Assembly: GCA_025345505.1 (NCBI GenBank)
Contig: JANVCC010000125.1
Location: 2,990,894-3,054,893 of the forward strand
Direction: 5' to 3'
DNA: 64,000 nucleotides
Origin: Todiramphus chloris collaris
Lineage: Eukaryota; Chordata; Aves; Coraciiformes; Alcedinidae
Shown here: positions 35,220-45,595 of the stretch, one piece after another
Layout: each line of letters begins with the position of its first letter
How positions within the stretch are numbered: position 1 is the stretch's first letter
The notes under the pieces: model-generated
Told to the model about the DNA's origin: nothing
Seen by the model: the letters and a program-made list of their open reading frames with translations, nothing else
The model's database searches: none
Made by a program: the position numbers and the translations under genes

Positions 35220-37257
35220 ATCCCAGTTTCTCACCCTTTCCAACCAACACAAACCCTTTGACCATTGCTGCCTTCCCCACAAGACACAGGAATCAACAGC
35301 CTGGAAGGGGGCAGGAGAAACTCAAGGGACCAAGGGATGCTCCAGAGGTTTGGACAGGCTAGAGGTGTGTGGCATGGCAACTCTGAGGCCATGCGTGAAG
35401 GGTCCCCACCTCACTCACTCCCACAGCCCATCCCATGGGATGGCTATCGCTGACGTGCATCAGGGCTGGTTCCCACTGGGAGAGGAGGAGTGGTGCTGGA
35501 AATAGCTCCAAGCTCCTCCTCTACTTGTGTGTGGCTGCACAAAGCTGCCCCCATCCCTTCTACAGGTACCGAAGGTACCTAACCAGCCTTCCTCAGCACT
35601 TACCTTCCAAAGCAAATGTCCCTGGCCAGCCTGGAAGGCAAACAGACCTTTGGAGATACCCAACAAAGGGCAACGAAGGCACCTCAAGTTGGGCAGTCTA
35701 AACAGCAAGATGCTGGATGACTAGACCTCCTTCTCCCACCAACTGCGATGCCCTGCAGCCGAGGGGGTGAGAAGCAGCGAGCCCAAAGGCTACCTGGAGC
35801 AGCTCTTGGGCCACACGTATGCCCTGGAGGGCAGTGGATGGCAGCCATCTGTGATTTGGTGCTGGGAATGGGTCTTGGGGGGCCTTGAGTCACCTCTACT
35901 AGGCTGCAATAGGAGAAAGAAAGGCCAGAGGACGTGCGGAAGACAAACTTCTTTTTTTTTTTTTTATGTTTGCTTTTTTTTTTTTCCTTTAATTAGCAAA
36001 TTTCTTCTTATCCTCATCAAAAGAAAAAACCCCCCCGTGCCCCCTATGCGCCCACTGCTCCAGCTGCTGCAAGCGTTCAAAGGCAGAAAGTTGAGAGATG
36101 TTTATGTCCCAGCTCAGGGGCAGCTCTGAGGTCACCCCAGCAGGGCACATGCCAAGGGGTTTCGAGGTGCCAGGTGCCGCTTTACAGATGTGGGAAAGGC
36201 AGGTGCAAACTCTGGTGATGTGCTCTTGGCCAGGAGCACCCAAAATCCCCCAGGAAGGCTGCAGCCCAAGTCCCTCAGCCAGCAAATGCAGTGGTGGAGG
36301 ACATGGACGTGCCCTGAGAAGCACACTGTGTCCCCAGGGCATCACAGCCAGAATTGTGGGTTTCCGCCACGGCTCAGTGATGGGGACACGACAGGAGAGA
36401 ACCCAGTGCATTGGATTTGGAAGCTATAAATAAGAGCACCCCACACTTTTGGGGAACCCAGTGCTGACCCTACCCCAGCAAAGCTGGGTGCCTCAAAGCC
36501 CTGCCCCTGTCCCCGAGTTTCCCAGTGCCTCTGCCTTCACTGCAGCAAGCCCCCAAGGAGCCCCATCCGTGGCATCCCGGCCGGCACGGAGGCAACAGGC
36601 AGATGGTGAAGTGGCAGGGGGGCCAGGAAAAAGGGAATGGTGCTGGGAGGGGAACTTAGCTCAGCCCTTCCCATGGCCACAAGGCTAGCACCAACCTCCA
36701 AACCCCCTTCACCCCTGCCTGCTGTCACCATTTTCCCCCCTGAGGCCACCGTGCTATCCCCACCTCCATCCCCACTGCTGCAGCCCTTATTTATAGGGAA
36801 GAGGTGGGAAAGGGTTTCTCTAGGGTTGCTCTAGCCCTCCTGTTCCTCAGCTGGCTCAGCCCTGCCTACATCACCCCAAAGCAAGCACCCTTCGCCCATC
36901 CCTCTCGGTGTAACAGGGGGAGAAAGGGAGGAGGAGGAGGAGGAGGGAGGAAGGTGATGAAGAACCGTCACATGAGCTCATTGCCTGCTAACGCCAGGAG
37001 TCAAAGGACAGTGCTGCCTTCCCTCTTCAGGGCTGTGGCTGGAGAAGAGCAGCCTTTTCTTGGGGGTCCAGCAAGAGAAGGGTGCTGTGGGTGCTGGAAC
37101 AGGTTGGTTGGTGCTCCGTGTCCCCCCCCAACCCCAGCTCGAGCAACGGGGCAGCGCGTGGGGTGCGCGAGGCAGGGCGAGGAGGAGGTGAGGGGGTGGG
37201 ATGTGTGCGAGTGCCCGGGTGTCTGTGTGCACGGATTTTGGCAAGAGGTCACTGAGG

Positions 37258-37375
37258 TTACATGATGCAGCATTTGTTCTTGTGGTTATGAGGGTCCTTA
37301 AATCGGAGTCTCTGCTTTGGTCGGTATTTTTCCAAGTACGTCAGCTGCTTGCTGTTGATGGCTCCTCTGCGCTTC
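37258..37375 (-). CDS. PTP4A3: PTP4A3 coding exon 5 (residues 135-173 and stop)
   Basis: This 118-nt exon has acceptor ccccccag/GAAG. It completes Gln135 and encodes [16 protein letters not shown], the basic tail and the prenylation box CCIM, then TAA at 37258-37260. CAAX prenylation plus the adjacent basic patch target PRLs to membranes (family knowledge). The box is CCIM, where I recall human PTP4A3 having CCVM. Confidence 0.97.
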
Positions 37376-40300
37376 CTGGGGGGATAGAGAAGGGTCAGCA
37401 CAGTCAGCATTGAGGCAAAAGAAGACCCCCCCCCCCACACACACACCCTGAACCCATCCTTGTTGGGGTGCTGAACCCCCCTGCCTCGAGCAGGAAGGGA
37501 TTTTGGAGGCTGCAGCTGCATGCATCCTCTTGGGATGGAGATGGGAACTGACCCTGGGAGGTTTTCTTGCTCATCATGATAGGATGAGAGGTAATGCTAG
37601 CAAGGTGAAACACAGGAGGATCCACCTCAACACGAGGAAAAACTTCCTCACTGTGAGAGTGACAGAGCCTGGCACAGGCTGCCCAGAGAGGCTGTGGAGT
37701 CTCCTTCTCTGGAGACTTTCAAACCCCACCTGGATCTGTTCCTGTGTGGGCTGCCCTGGGTGACCCTGCTCTGGCAGGGGGGCTGGACTCGCTGATCTCT
37801 GGAGGTCCCTTCCAATCCCTACCATTCTATGATTGTATGATCCTATGATCCATCCTGTGACTCTCAGGACATGGAGAGCTAGGGAGGAAACATGTGGAGC
37901 AGTGCCAGAAGCAGAGAGCCTGCTAAAAACCCCCTGGAGATGCTCCCAGCTGCTGCCCCAGCCTCCTACAGCCCTGACGCAAAGGCACAGGGTGCTCGAT
38001 GCCAGCATCTCCATTTTCCTCCCCCAAAGGCAAGAAAAGCAACCCCAGCACCCCAAAAAAACCCCTCTGTTCCCTCAGAGAGGGGCTGCTTTCTCCCTCA
38101 ACACTGAAATGCTGCTCGACTTACTGTCGGATGAACTGGATGGCGTCTTCGTACTTCATCCCACTCTCAATCAAGGCCAGCGCAACGAGGACAGGAGCAC
38201 TGAAAGGCAATGGCAGCAGGGGTCACTCCCCAGTTAGGAGGCCCAGAGGCTGGCATCCAGTCCCGGGGTGGGAGGGCACGCTGTGGGGCTGTAATGGTGG
38301 CACTGGGGGCAATCATTGGCACTTGCTTTTTTCCTTGTGGTTTCTTGCCGTTCGGATGCAAGTGCTGCCCTAAGGAGGGGTTGGTTCTGGGGGTAAAGCC
38401 CTCAAGACAGGGGCTGTTTGCTGCTCTTCTAATGAGCACGAGGACTTTGGGAGGCAGATCTATCAGGGAAATGGAGATAAACACACATGCAAAACCTGAC
38501 CCATAGCAGAGGGAGGAGTAAATCGTAGCAGCTCTTGAAGTGCATTGTCTCCTGGCTGTAGTAGGAAAGGGAGGTTCAGGCTGGATCTCAGGAAGCATTT
38601 CTTTCCAGAAAGGTTTGTCAGGCATTGGAATGGGCTGCCCAGGGAGGTGGTGGAGTCACCATCCCTGGAAGTGTTTAAGAAGTGGCTGGATGTTATGTTT
38701 AGGGACATGGTGTAGTGGTTTTTGATAGGGCTGGGAGTAAGGTTGGACTTGAAGATCTTGAAGGTCTCTTCCAGCCGAACTGTTCTACAGGAAGCACTGT
38801 GCAGTGTCTCTACAACCAGCTCTTAGCAAAAGCCAAATTGCCATGGGGCACTGTCAGGAAGGACAGCACTGAGCAACTCAAGTTCCCCCTGCTGACCAGC
38901 ATTTAGCCATGAGAAGTGCAGCAGAAGCTCAGGCAGCAGACCCCCACCATTGGTGCCTATTCCTGCCAAGGTCTCCACCGGACACAAAACCCCTTCTCTA
39001 AGGTGGAAGGAGGAGAGCAGGCATGGTTCTCCCTCCCCCTGCTTCACGGGTGGGGTGGCAGGCAGGGTGCTGGGCTCTAACTTACCGTCCCAGGCCGGCG
39101 ACGCAGTGCACGGCCACGCAGCAGCCAGGGTCTTCGCAGAACTTGGTCTTCAACAAGTTGAGCCAATCTTCCACTATCTTGCTGGGAGGAGGTGCTCCAT
39201 CATCGAACGGCCAATCCTGCAAGGAGGGGGCAAGGTGGGAGGAATAGAGAAACACTGTCAGACCCTGGGGAAAAACTCAGGGGACTGCTTTTTACACGGG
39301 GTGATGGTGTTTGGGACCTTGGCAGCAGGGAGGTGGATGTGTGTGCTAGAACTGGGCTCACAGTGCAGCTCCACAGGGATCTAGAGGGTACTGCGGCACC
39401 ATCCGTCGTGCAGGAGCTCCCCCAGCTGCTTTGGTTCAGGGTTTGCAGCCACATGAGTCTAGGTCTGGGGTCTTCCCATCTCCTATGGACAGGCTCAGCC
39501 TTCAGGAACACCTACAAGATCTTAAATATGGTCTCTATCCTTCTGCCTCTGCAGACCAGGGTGACCATCATCTATCTCCTCATTCAGATGACCACACTGA
39601 ACTTCAGGGTGTTGCAACTCCTACCCTTCCCCCTGCTAGCCATCATCTCAATCTAGTGCTTGGGATGACAAGGCCACTTTGTAAGGAGCTTGGACAAAGG
39701 TGCCTTGGAGATGGCTGAAATCTCAGGGCCTAATGTGGTGCTGAAATTCAGCTCACTGCAACATGTGATGGGGAAGGTGAACACTCAAGTCTGAAAGGAT
39801 GCTCTGGAGACCACTTAACACAGCCCTACAGAGGGAGGGAGACCCCTCCAAATGGGGCCACTCCAACAACATCCTTCAGGAAAGGCTCTTAAGGGACAAA
39901 AAAGAAAAGCCCATCTTCTGAGCTTCATCCTCAGGTGGCACGGACATTGGAGCACGGTGATGAAGTGGGTAAATGGGTACTGCAATAAGTACCCCCTGGC
40001 CCTGGGCTCTGCTGCGAGGAGAAAAGTTCCTTCCCTTGCCTGCGACTGCTGCAGCATTCTGGGGAAAGGATGATCTCTCCCCATCAGCACTGGCAGCCAG
40101 TCAAGGCTGCATATCTCTCCCAAAATGGGGATTTCTCTCCCAAAATGGATTTGGCAGCAGGCGTGTGGAAGAGAGGGACTGGGCAGGGGAGCATCGCCTG
40201 GAGGGGATGCAGCAGGGGTGAGCCCGGGTGGGTGGGAAGCACGGGACCATAATCCTCATGGTTGAGGAGTGAGTCACTAAGCTGCTGTGCTGCAGTCATC

Positions 40301-43300
40301 CCTGGTGTCACTAAGCTGCTGTGCTGGAGTCATCCTTGGTGTAAGATGGTGAAAAAAGCTGCTGACCTTCACCTCACTTGAGTATTAGAGTACGTAATGT
40401 GATTTCAGTTGGGCTTTGCTAGGAAAGGAACATTCTGGACTTCAGGGTATCCTAATGCTTGAGCCAGCCCACCCTGCACAGGCTGCTGCCTGTCCTGCAA
40501 GACCATCTCCTAACTGTGGTGCCCAGGCAGCACCACTTCAGCCACGAGTGAAGGTCACCTGGCTGGTACCAGGAATGACACACCATACCATAAAATCCTC
40601 AAATAACAGAACAGCTTTGATGTGGAAGGAACCTTCCAGTATCATCTAGCACATCCTCCCTGTCATGGGCAGGGACATCTTTCACTAGATCAGGTTGCTC
40701 AAAGCCCCAGCCAACCTGGTCTTGAACACTTCCAATGATGGGGCATCCACAACTTCTCTGGGCAACCTGTTCCAGTGTCTCACTACCCTCATCATAAAAT
40801 CTTTCTTCCTTATGCCTGATCTAAATCTACCCTCTTTCAGTTTAAAACTTTTGCCCCTTGTTCTGTCACTGCTAAAAAGTCTTTCTTCATCCTTCTTCTA
40901 ACCCCCCTTTCTATACTGAAAGGCTGCAATGAAGTGTCCCCAGAACCTTCTCATCTCCAAGCTGAACATCCCCTCTCAGCCTTTCTCCACAGCAGAGGTA
41001 TTCCATCACTCTGCCCATTTTTGTGGCCTCCTCCAGGCCTGTTCCAGCAGGTCCATGTCTCTCCTGTGCCAAAGACCCAGCACTGCAGGTGGGGTTTCCC
41101 CAGAGCAGAGCAGAGCAGAGGGGCAGAATCCCCTCGACCTGCTGGCCACACTTCTTTGTATGCAGACCAGGATGCAACTGGATTCTGGGCTGCGAGTGCA
41201 CATTGCTGGTTCACGTCCAATTTTTCACCCACCCCAGGTCTTTCTGCACAAGGCTGCTCTCAGTCCCACCATGACCCAGTCTGTATTGATGTTGGGGATT
41301 GTCCCAACCCATGTGCAGGATCTTGCACTTGTCCTTGATGAACCTCATGAGGTTCACATAGGCCTAGTCCTCAGGGCTGTCAAGGTCTTTTTGGATGGCA
41401 TCTCAACCCTCAATTGGAACAGCTTGCACCACACAGCTTGGTGCCAGCTGCAAACTTGCAGAGGGTGCACTCTATCCCACTGTCGATGTCACCGATGAAG
41501 ATACTAAACACTGTTGGTATATCCTCTACAGTATATACATCCTGTACCATAAACCTTCCTACACTGACACCCACACAGCATCAGTTCTCTGTCAGGATTT
41601 CTGCCCCATCTCCAACCTGCTGGAAGAGCTGCCAAGGAGATGTCCACAGCATGGGACACCCATGTCCAGGACAACTTGGCAACTGCCATCAGCTTTGGAG
41701 ATTGCTTAGGATCCCCTGTAGCACACAGAGGAGCCAACAGTAGTGGAGGCACCCAAAACACCCAAGGAGCGTGTCCAGGATGGCACCATTGTACATGGGG
41801 GCACCACAGCTGTGGGTGCTGCCACCCAGGTACACCACACCAGAGTCAGGCCTTGACCAGCTTATGTCTATGCCCCAAAGAAAGGGATGGGATATACAGA
41901 TATAGTCTCTATATAAAGATACATTTGATATAGGTATATACAGAGATATCTCTGCCTACACAAAGATACATCTATCCATAGATACACAGGATATAGATAT
42001 CTCTCTTTATGATACACCTTATATAGCTTCTGTAGTTATAGAACCTCATATATAGAAGCTAGAGAGTTTCTATACAGTCTTATATAATTTCTATATCTAG
42101 GATATTGGTATCTCCCTATATAAAACATATCCTAGATAGAGATGTCTCCATATAAAGATAGAGATCTCTAGACGATATATAGAGAGTTATGTATGTCTTA
42201 GATATTGAAACTCAGACTGGAGGACTCCAGTCAGAAAGAGGGGAAAAGGCAGAAGCTGGCGTGTAAGCGAGCAGATACGATATCCTACACACAGATTCTC
42301 TATGTAGGATACAGCTATCTTTCTCTATATGTCCTATAGAGACATAGCATCTCTATACACAGAGAGCTGCATCTGGAGGATCTGTACCTAGATAAGACAT
42401 AGGGTCTATTATTTCCCTATATGGAGGGATTTATTTTTATTATTTCCCTATATGGAGGGATTTGTTTTTATTATTTCCTTATATCAGGGATCGAGTTTAT
42501 AGCTCTTTCCCTCTATAGGATATGCATTGATATACATCATACAGAGAAAGCTTATATAGAGAAGACCTACCCATAGAAGACCACCCTAGGAGACACGAGG
42601 CACTTCCAAACCCTTTCCTAAATAAAGAGCAAGAGCCTCACTTCCCAGCTGGAGCTGAACTCCCTGTCAGGGCAATCACGCCTGACATCATCTCCAATTA
42701 TTTATCAGCCCTGATCCATCCCAGCCAGCTGCCAGCTGCCTGCTCCCTCTCCTTGCCTTTCCCTCCTTGCTTCCTGCTCCCTTTCATCCCCACGAGCTGG
42801 AAGAGCAAAAAAAACCCCCCTCAACTCCCACCCCATCCGGGTAAGAGAACGCTGAGGGTAACGGGAACCACGTGCACCTTCCAGACAGGATCAGGGACTC
42901 CCATCCATCCCCTGGATGCTTTAGAGCCCGAGCTCCAGGCTGGGAAGGCAGCTGCCGACTCAGCCGCGTGAGTCACAGTTTCGGCTGCGTGGGCAGAGGT
43001 ATATATTTTTTTTTAAAGCACCAGCCCAATCTCAGCCCGGGGAGTGGGGAAGCTTGCCTGCCATGCCCTGAGGATGAAGTTGGGCTTCAAGCTCTGCCCC
43101 TGGGCAAGCACGCTGCTGTTTCGGTCCATCTGGAATGCAAGGGTGTTTAGCAGACCCCAGGGTTTGCGGGGGCAGCTCCCCACGGGTACCCACCTTGCCA
43201 TCCACTTACCATGACGGTGATGCCATCCTTCTCCAGGGGGGTCTTGTCATAGGTCACTTCGCACACTCGCACGACCGTGGTGGCACCGTATTTCTTCAGG

Positions 43301-45002
43301 TCCTGGGGAGGGAAGGAGAGGGAAGGGGTCTGAAAAAGCTCACCTCGGTTAACCCAAACGCATTTGAGCTCCTGCTATGACCACGCAGACCACTGTGGAC
43401 CCTAAAACAGTGCCGTGCCCCATCTCTGGACCCTCGGGCAAAGTCCTCGCTGTCCACCCAGCCCGGGAAGCACAAGGAAACATAAAATCCCAGGGTGCCA
43501 AAGCTGCGTGGCCACGTTTTTAGACAGCACCTTCACAATTCCTTGCAATCATGAGCACCACTTTTTAAGCCCCAACGGCTGCACCAGCAGGGACTTTGCG
43601 CTCCAGGCAAAGAAACAGCCCTGCCATGGGTGCAAGTCCCCTGAAGGAGAAATTATTGATCCCTGGCAAGGTCGCAACTCCCACTGCAGAAGCGTGCAGA
43701 AGTGGGTGGGGGATTCGCCGCTACGCTCAGCATCTTGCAGCTTGCTCGGGGGCTCTTTCTTGACCTCATCACTCCCAACACGCTGCAGGATTGGGACCTG
43801 GGCTGTTATCACCCACCGTGAGGGTTGCCCCCAGCTTACGTGCCAGCGTACCGGCCTCGCCAGGCACCGTGTGAGATCATCCCCTTCTGGCATCCACCTC
43901 CTTCGCTCCTCGTGTGCTCTCGCCAGACCACGGCAAACCCTAGCCCAAAATCTAAGAGGTCGGAGGAGAGGGGAATTTTCCCTGCTTCCCACCAGTGCCC
44001 ATCCCCGTTGCCTTGCGCGGGGGGTTCAGGGTGGCATGAGGTGGCTGTCCTTAAACAGCAACCATCTTCCTGTGGCTGAGCCGTTGGTGCTCGCAGCTGG
44101 TTTATTCAGCTGTGCATCGGGGGGGGAGGTTTCCTTCAGCTCAGGGGATGCCTCTGGTGAGAACACATCCGACCTCAGTGTGGTTTAGGTCCAAGGCAAA
44201 AACCCTTCACCGGGCTCAGCCGCAGCCCCAGGTCACCCTGCGAACGCGGTAACGTCCCCAAATGACTCCTTGTAAGCAGAAGCTGCTTGTGTCAGCTCGA
44301 CTGAACCTGCAGGACGTGGTGTTTCCCCGAGGCATTGATAAAAAGAGCAAGTTGAAGCCTTTCACCCCAGACTGCAGGTGTGCATCCATTAATCCCCCCC
44401 CCTTCACTCCCAGTTGTTGCCAGTGCTCCCAGGCAGGGCACCAGTGATGGCTCATGCAACACGAAGCCCTCCAGCTCCTCACACACTGCCCAACGTGCTC
44501 TGGGCACTGGAAAATCACTAGGGTATTTGGGATAAACGTCCACGTTGAGGTGGTGGGAGATGTGGAGGAGGTTGTGTGCATCCGTGCGCATCACGGCAAA
44601 GCCTCTTGAAGTGATCTGCTGGTGGAGCTGGCAGGGGATGCAACAGGCCAGGGAAACTGCTCCATCTCCGCCCTGCCCAAACACCATGCTTGGGGTTTTC
44701 CAAAGCATCCCACCCCAAAAAGCTGGCACTGATGGGACCCACCACCTCAGAATGCCACCGGGGGCCATAGTACCAAAGGGACTGTGCTGCTGCCTCATCC
44801 TACACAGGATTGAACCCTGCTGCATCTCAACATCAGCTTTTAGCTCCAAAACACACAGCTGGGCCCCAGGTTACCCCTTCCAGCCTCCCCTCCTTACCTC
44901 CAAGAAGGTGCTGAGTGTGGCATTGGTGGGGTTGTGGGTGATGAGGAACCTCATGTTTTTGTAGCAGACCTCCACTGGTGCAGGGCGGTTCATCCGGGCC
45001 AT
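37258..45002 (-). CDS. PTP4A3: PTP4A3 (PRL-3) protein tyrosine phosphatase, complete CDS in 5 exons
   Basis: The CDS joins 44898-45002, 43210-43302, 39086-39216, 38125-38199 and 37258-37375 on the minus strand: 522 nt, 173 residues plus TAA. The length equals that of mammalian PTP4A3. It is a dual-specificity-type cysteine phosphatase of the PRL family, which is prenylated, sits on plasma membrane and endosomes and binds CNNM magnesium transporters (family knowledge). Visible landmarks are general acid Asp72 in WPFDD, Cys49 (partner of the regulatory disulfide), P-loop HCVAGLGR at 103-110 with Cys104 and Arg110, Ala111 in place of the usual Ser/Thr, a basic stretch at 151-161 and the CAAX box CCIM at 170-173. 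Residues such as STF at 31-33, [19 protein letters not shown] and KDPH favour PTP4A3 over PTP4A1 or PTP4A2. The start lies in a good Kozak context (ACC ATG G). All introns are GT-AG. I see no frameshift or missing exon. Confidence 0.97.
37578..37853 (+). mobile_element. CR1 LINE 3' fragment in PTP4A3 intron 4
   Basis: This is the 3' part of a CR1 in plus orientation. It includes the GGCTGCCC...GGAGACTTTC region, the GGTCCCTTCCAA motif and a terminal run of ATTCTATGAT-type units ending near 37853. It fills over a third of the 749-base intron and lies antisense to the gene. Confidence 0.92.
38125..38199 (-). CDS. PTP4A3: PTP4A3 coding exon 4 (residues 111-134)
   Basis: This 75-nt exon has acceptor tttcag/TGCT and donor CGACA/gtaagt. 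It starts at Ala111, directly after the P-loop arginine. The Ala here is a PRL hallmark and is linked to the family's low in vitro turnover. The exon encodes [19 protein letters not shown] and ends inside the Gln135 codon. Confidence 0.96.
38560..38790 (+). mobile_element. CR1 LINE 3' fragment in PTP4A3 intron 3
   Basis: The fragment is CR1 in plus orientation, from AGGTTCAGGCTGGAT through TGGGCTGCCCAGGGAGG to GGTCTCTTCCAGCC. It belongs to the same subfamily as the copies at 50490 and 54010, which share the ATAGGGCTGGGAGTAAGG segment. The terminal octamer array is poorly preserved. Confidence 0.9.
39086..39216 (-). CDS. PTP4A3: PTP4A3 coding exon 3 (residues 67-110), catalytic core
   Basis: This exon is 131 nt, with acceptor ttgcag/GAT and donor GGACG/gtaag, leaving two bases of the Arg110 codon. 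It carries the WPD-type loop (Asp72 general acid), the triple proline at 75-77 and the P-loop with catalytic Cys104 and phosphate-binding Arg110. Arg110 is completed by the first T of the next exon, a split that confirms the exon join. Confidence 0.97.
40266..40345 (+). repeat. Two-copy tandem repeat in PTP4A3 intron 2
   Basis: The unit GTCACTAAGCTGCTGTGCTG plus a CAGTCATCCCTGGT-like tail is present twice in a row, about 40 bases each, with two or three differences. Confidence 0.75.
40593..41530 (-). mobile_element. Long CR1-type LINE fragment in PTP4A3 intron 2
   Basis: This 0.9-kb stretch reads as CR1-like on the minus strand: a 3' end near 40593, then the conserved 3' region (lead words GGTTGCTCAAAGCCC and CAACCTGTTCCAGTG on the plus strand), continuing 5' well past 41000. 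Its outer part (about 41280-41520) resembles an avian CR1 subfamily I know only roughly. Reading frames are broken. It is sense to PTP4A3. Confidence 0.75.
41880..42560. repeat. AT-rich degenerate TATAGA/TCTATA array in PTP4A3 intron 2
   Basis: About 680 bases are dominated by TATAGATA, TCTATATA, GATATC and AGAGAT words in both orientations, giving many short inverted repeats. A cleaner triplication of a roughly 30-base unit (TATTATTTCCCTATATGGAG) sits at 42408-42492. This is non-coding simple or minisatellite DNA. Confidence 0.8.
43210..43302 (-). CDS. PTP4A3: PTP4A3 coding exon 2 (residues 36-66)
   Basis: This exon is 93 nt with both junctions in phase 0. The acceptor is ctccccag/GAC and the donor is ATG/gtaagt. 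It runs from [13 protein letters not shown] to DGITVM and holds Cys49, the residue known in PRLs to form a reversible disulfide with the catalytic cysteine. Residue 66 is Met, where I recall human PTP4A3 having Val. Confidence 0.97.
44898..45002 (-). CDS. PTP4A3: PTP4A3 coding exon 1 (residues 1-35)
   Basis: This exon encodes the N-terminus from [12 protein letters not shown] to STFLE, 105 nt, ending in phase 0 at a GAG/gtaagg donor. The first ATG has A at -3 and G at +4. The shared PRL N-terminus and the next exon's DLKKYG start confirm the join. A polypyrimidine tract followed by CAG lies 28 nt upstream of the ATG (acceptor at 45031-45032). The exon could begin there, or it could continue upstream as a long leader. 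Confidence 0.97.
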
Positions 45003-45411
45003 GGTGGGACAGGAGGAGGGTGAGGTGATGCTGACGATGGTTGGGAAAAAAAATAAAAACCAAACAAAAAAACCCAAGAAAAGTGTGGCGTGGAAGGGGA
45101 AAAAAAACCCCAAAACCCCAACAATCCCTCCGCGCTTGAGAAATAAAAATAAAACAGGATCGAGAACTCAATATACAGATGTTGTGCAAATAATCCCAGC
45201 TCCTGGGAGTGCGCTGGCTTCCTTGACACGCCGCAAGCCCCCCCCGGGGGAAAAAGCCAGATGGGGAAACAGAATAATATTAATGATAATAATAATAATA
45301 ATTAAAAGGAAAAAAAAAAAAGAAAAGAAAAAAAAAATATCCCTTCGCTGTAGTGTCGGCGTCCTCGGCGAGTGTGCGACGGCGAGCGGGTGCCGTGCGC
45401 TCCCCGGTGCG

Positions 45412-45429
45412 CTAGAAAGGCCTCTGCAT
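45412..45429 (-). CDS. Candidate minimal uORF (MQRPF) nearest the PTP4A3 start
   Basis: ATG at 45427-45429 is followed by four sense codons and TAG at 45412-45414. It is the last upstream ATG before the main start 410 nt downstream. An even shorter one (Met-Gly-stop) lies at 45489-45497. The long ATG-free spacing afterwards would suit reinitiation, but this is inference. Confidence 0.3.
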   Translation of the reverse strand: MQRPF

Positions 45430-45432
45430 ATG

Positions 45433-45475
45433 GGGGAGGGGGGGGTGGGGGGGGTGGTGGTGGTGGCGGGAGGGT
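45433..45475 (+). repeat. G-rich tract with quadruplex potential
   Basis: Runs of G (GGGGG, eight Gs, eight Gs, then GGTGGTGGTGGCGGGAGGG) occupy 43 bases of the CpG-rich block. The PTP4A3 sense strand is the C-rich one, so a leader RNA would contain poly(C) rather than the quadruplex. The G strand is the DNA template strand. Confidence 0.7.
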
Positions 45476-45541
45476 GACCCCCGTCACGTTACCCCATCGG
45501 GGTATGTGGAGTACTTGGGGGTGGCACGGGGGGCCGGGAGC

Positions 45542-45595
45542 CTACGGGGCGGCGTCGGCGGCGTCCGGCAGCGGTCCCTCGCTGGGGCGATCCAT
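45542..45595 (-). CDS. Candidate uORF of 17 codons in the PTP4A3 leader
   Basis: An ATG at 45593-45595 opens a 17-residue frame (MDRPSEGPLPDAADAAP) ending in TAG at 45542-45544, inside the CpG-rich block. It is a uORF only if transcription starts upstream of 45595. PRL family mRNAs are reported to carry magnesium-sensitive uORFs, which makes it worth testing. Nothing in the sequence proves translation. Confidence 0.3.
   Translation of the reverse strand: MDRPSEGPLPDAADAAP

Larger units (their letters stand above)
32510..37257 (-). other. PTP4A3: Putative PTP4A3 3' UTR (long form)
   Basis: No other gene intervenes between the PTP4A3 stop and a strong minus-strand poly(A) signal at 32524-32529. 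The 4.7 kb contains no recognisable CR1 element, while CR1 copies flank it at 31796 and 37578. Transposon-poor DNA of this length fits a selected 3' UTR. The distal part (32560-33320) has long T and A runs and AU-rich text on the sense strand, typical of vertebrate UTR ends. An internal signal at 35214-35219 may give a shorter form. Continuity with PTP4A3 is inferred, not shown. Confidence 0.5.

Noticed and set aside
43415..44188. 257-codon plus-strand open frame in PTP4A3 intron 1-2 region
   Set aside because: It is antisense to the gene, lies over intron sequence, has no recognisable domain or splice context, and overlaps a 147-codon frame on the other strand. This is a GC-rich chance frame.
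45302..45487. Minus-strand frame with polyproline
   Set aside because: The prolines come from the G-rich tract read on the other strand, and the frame ends in the T-runs. There is no independent support.
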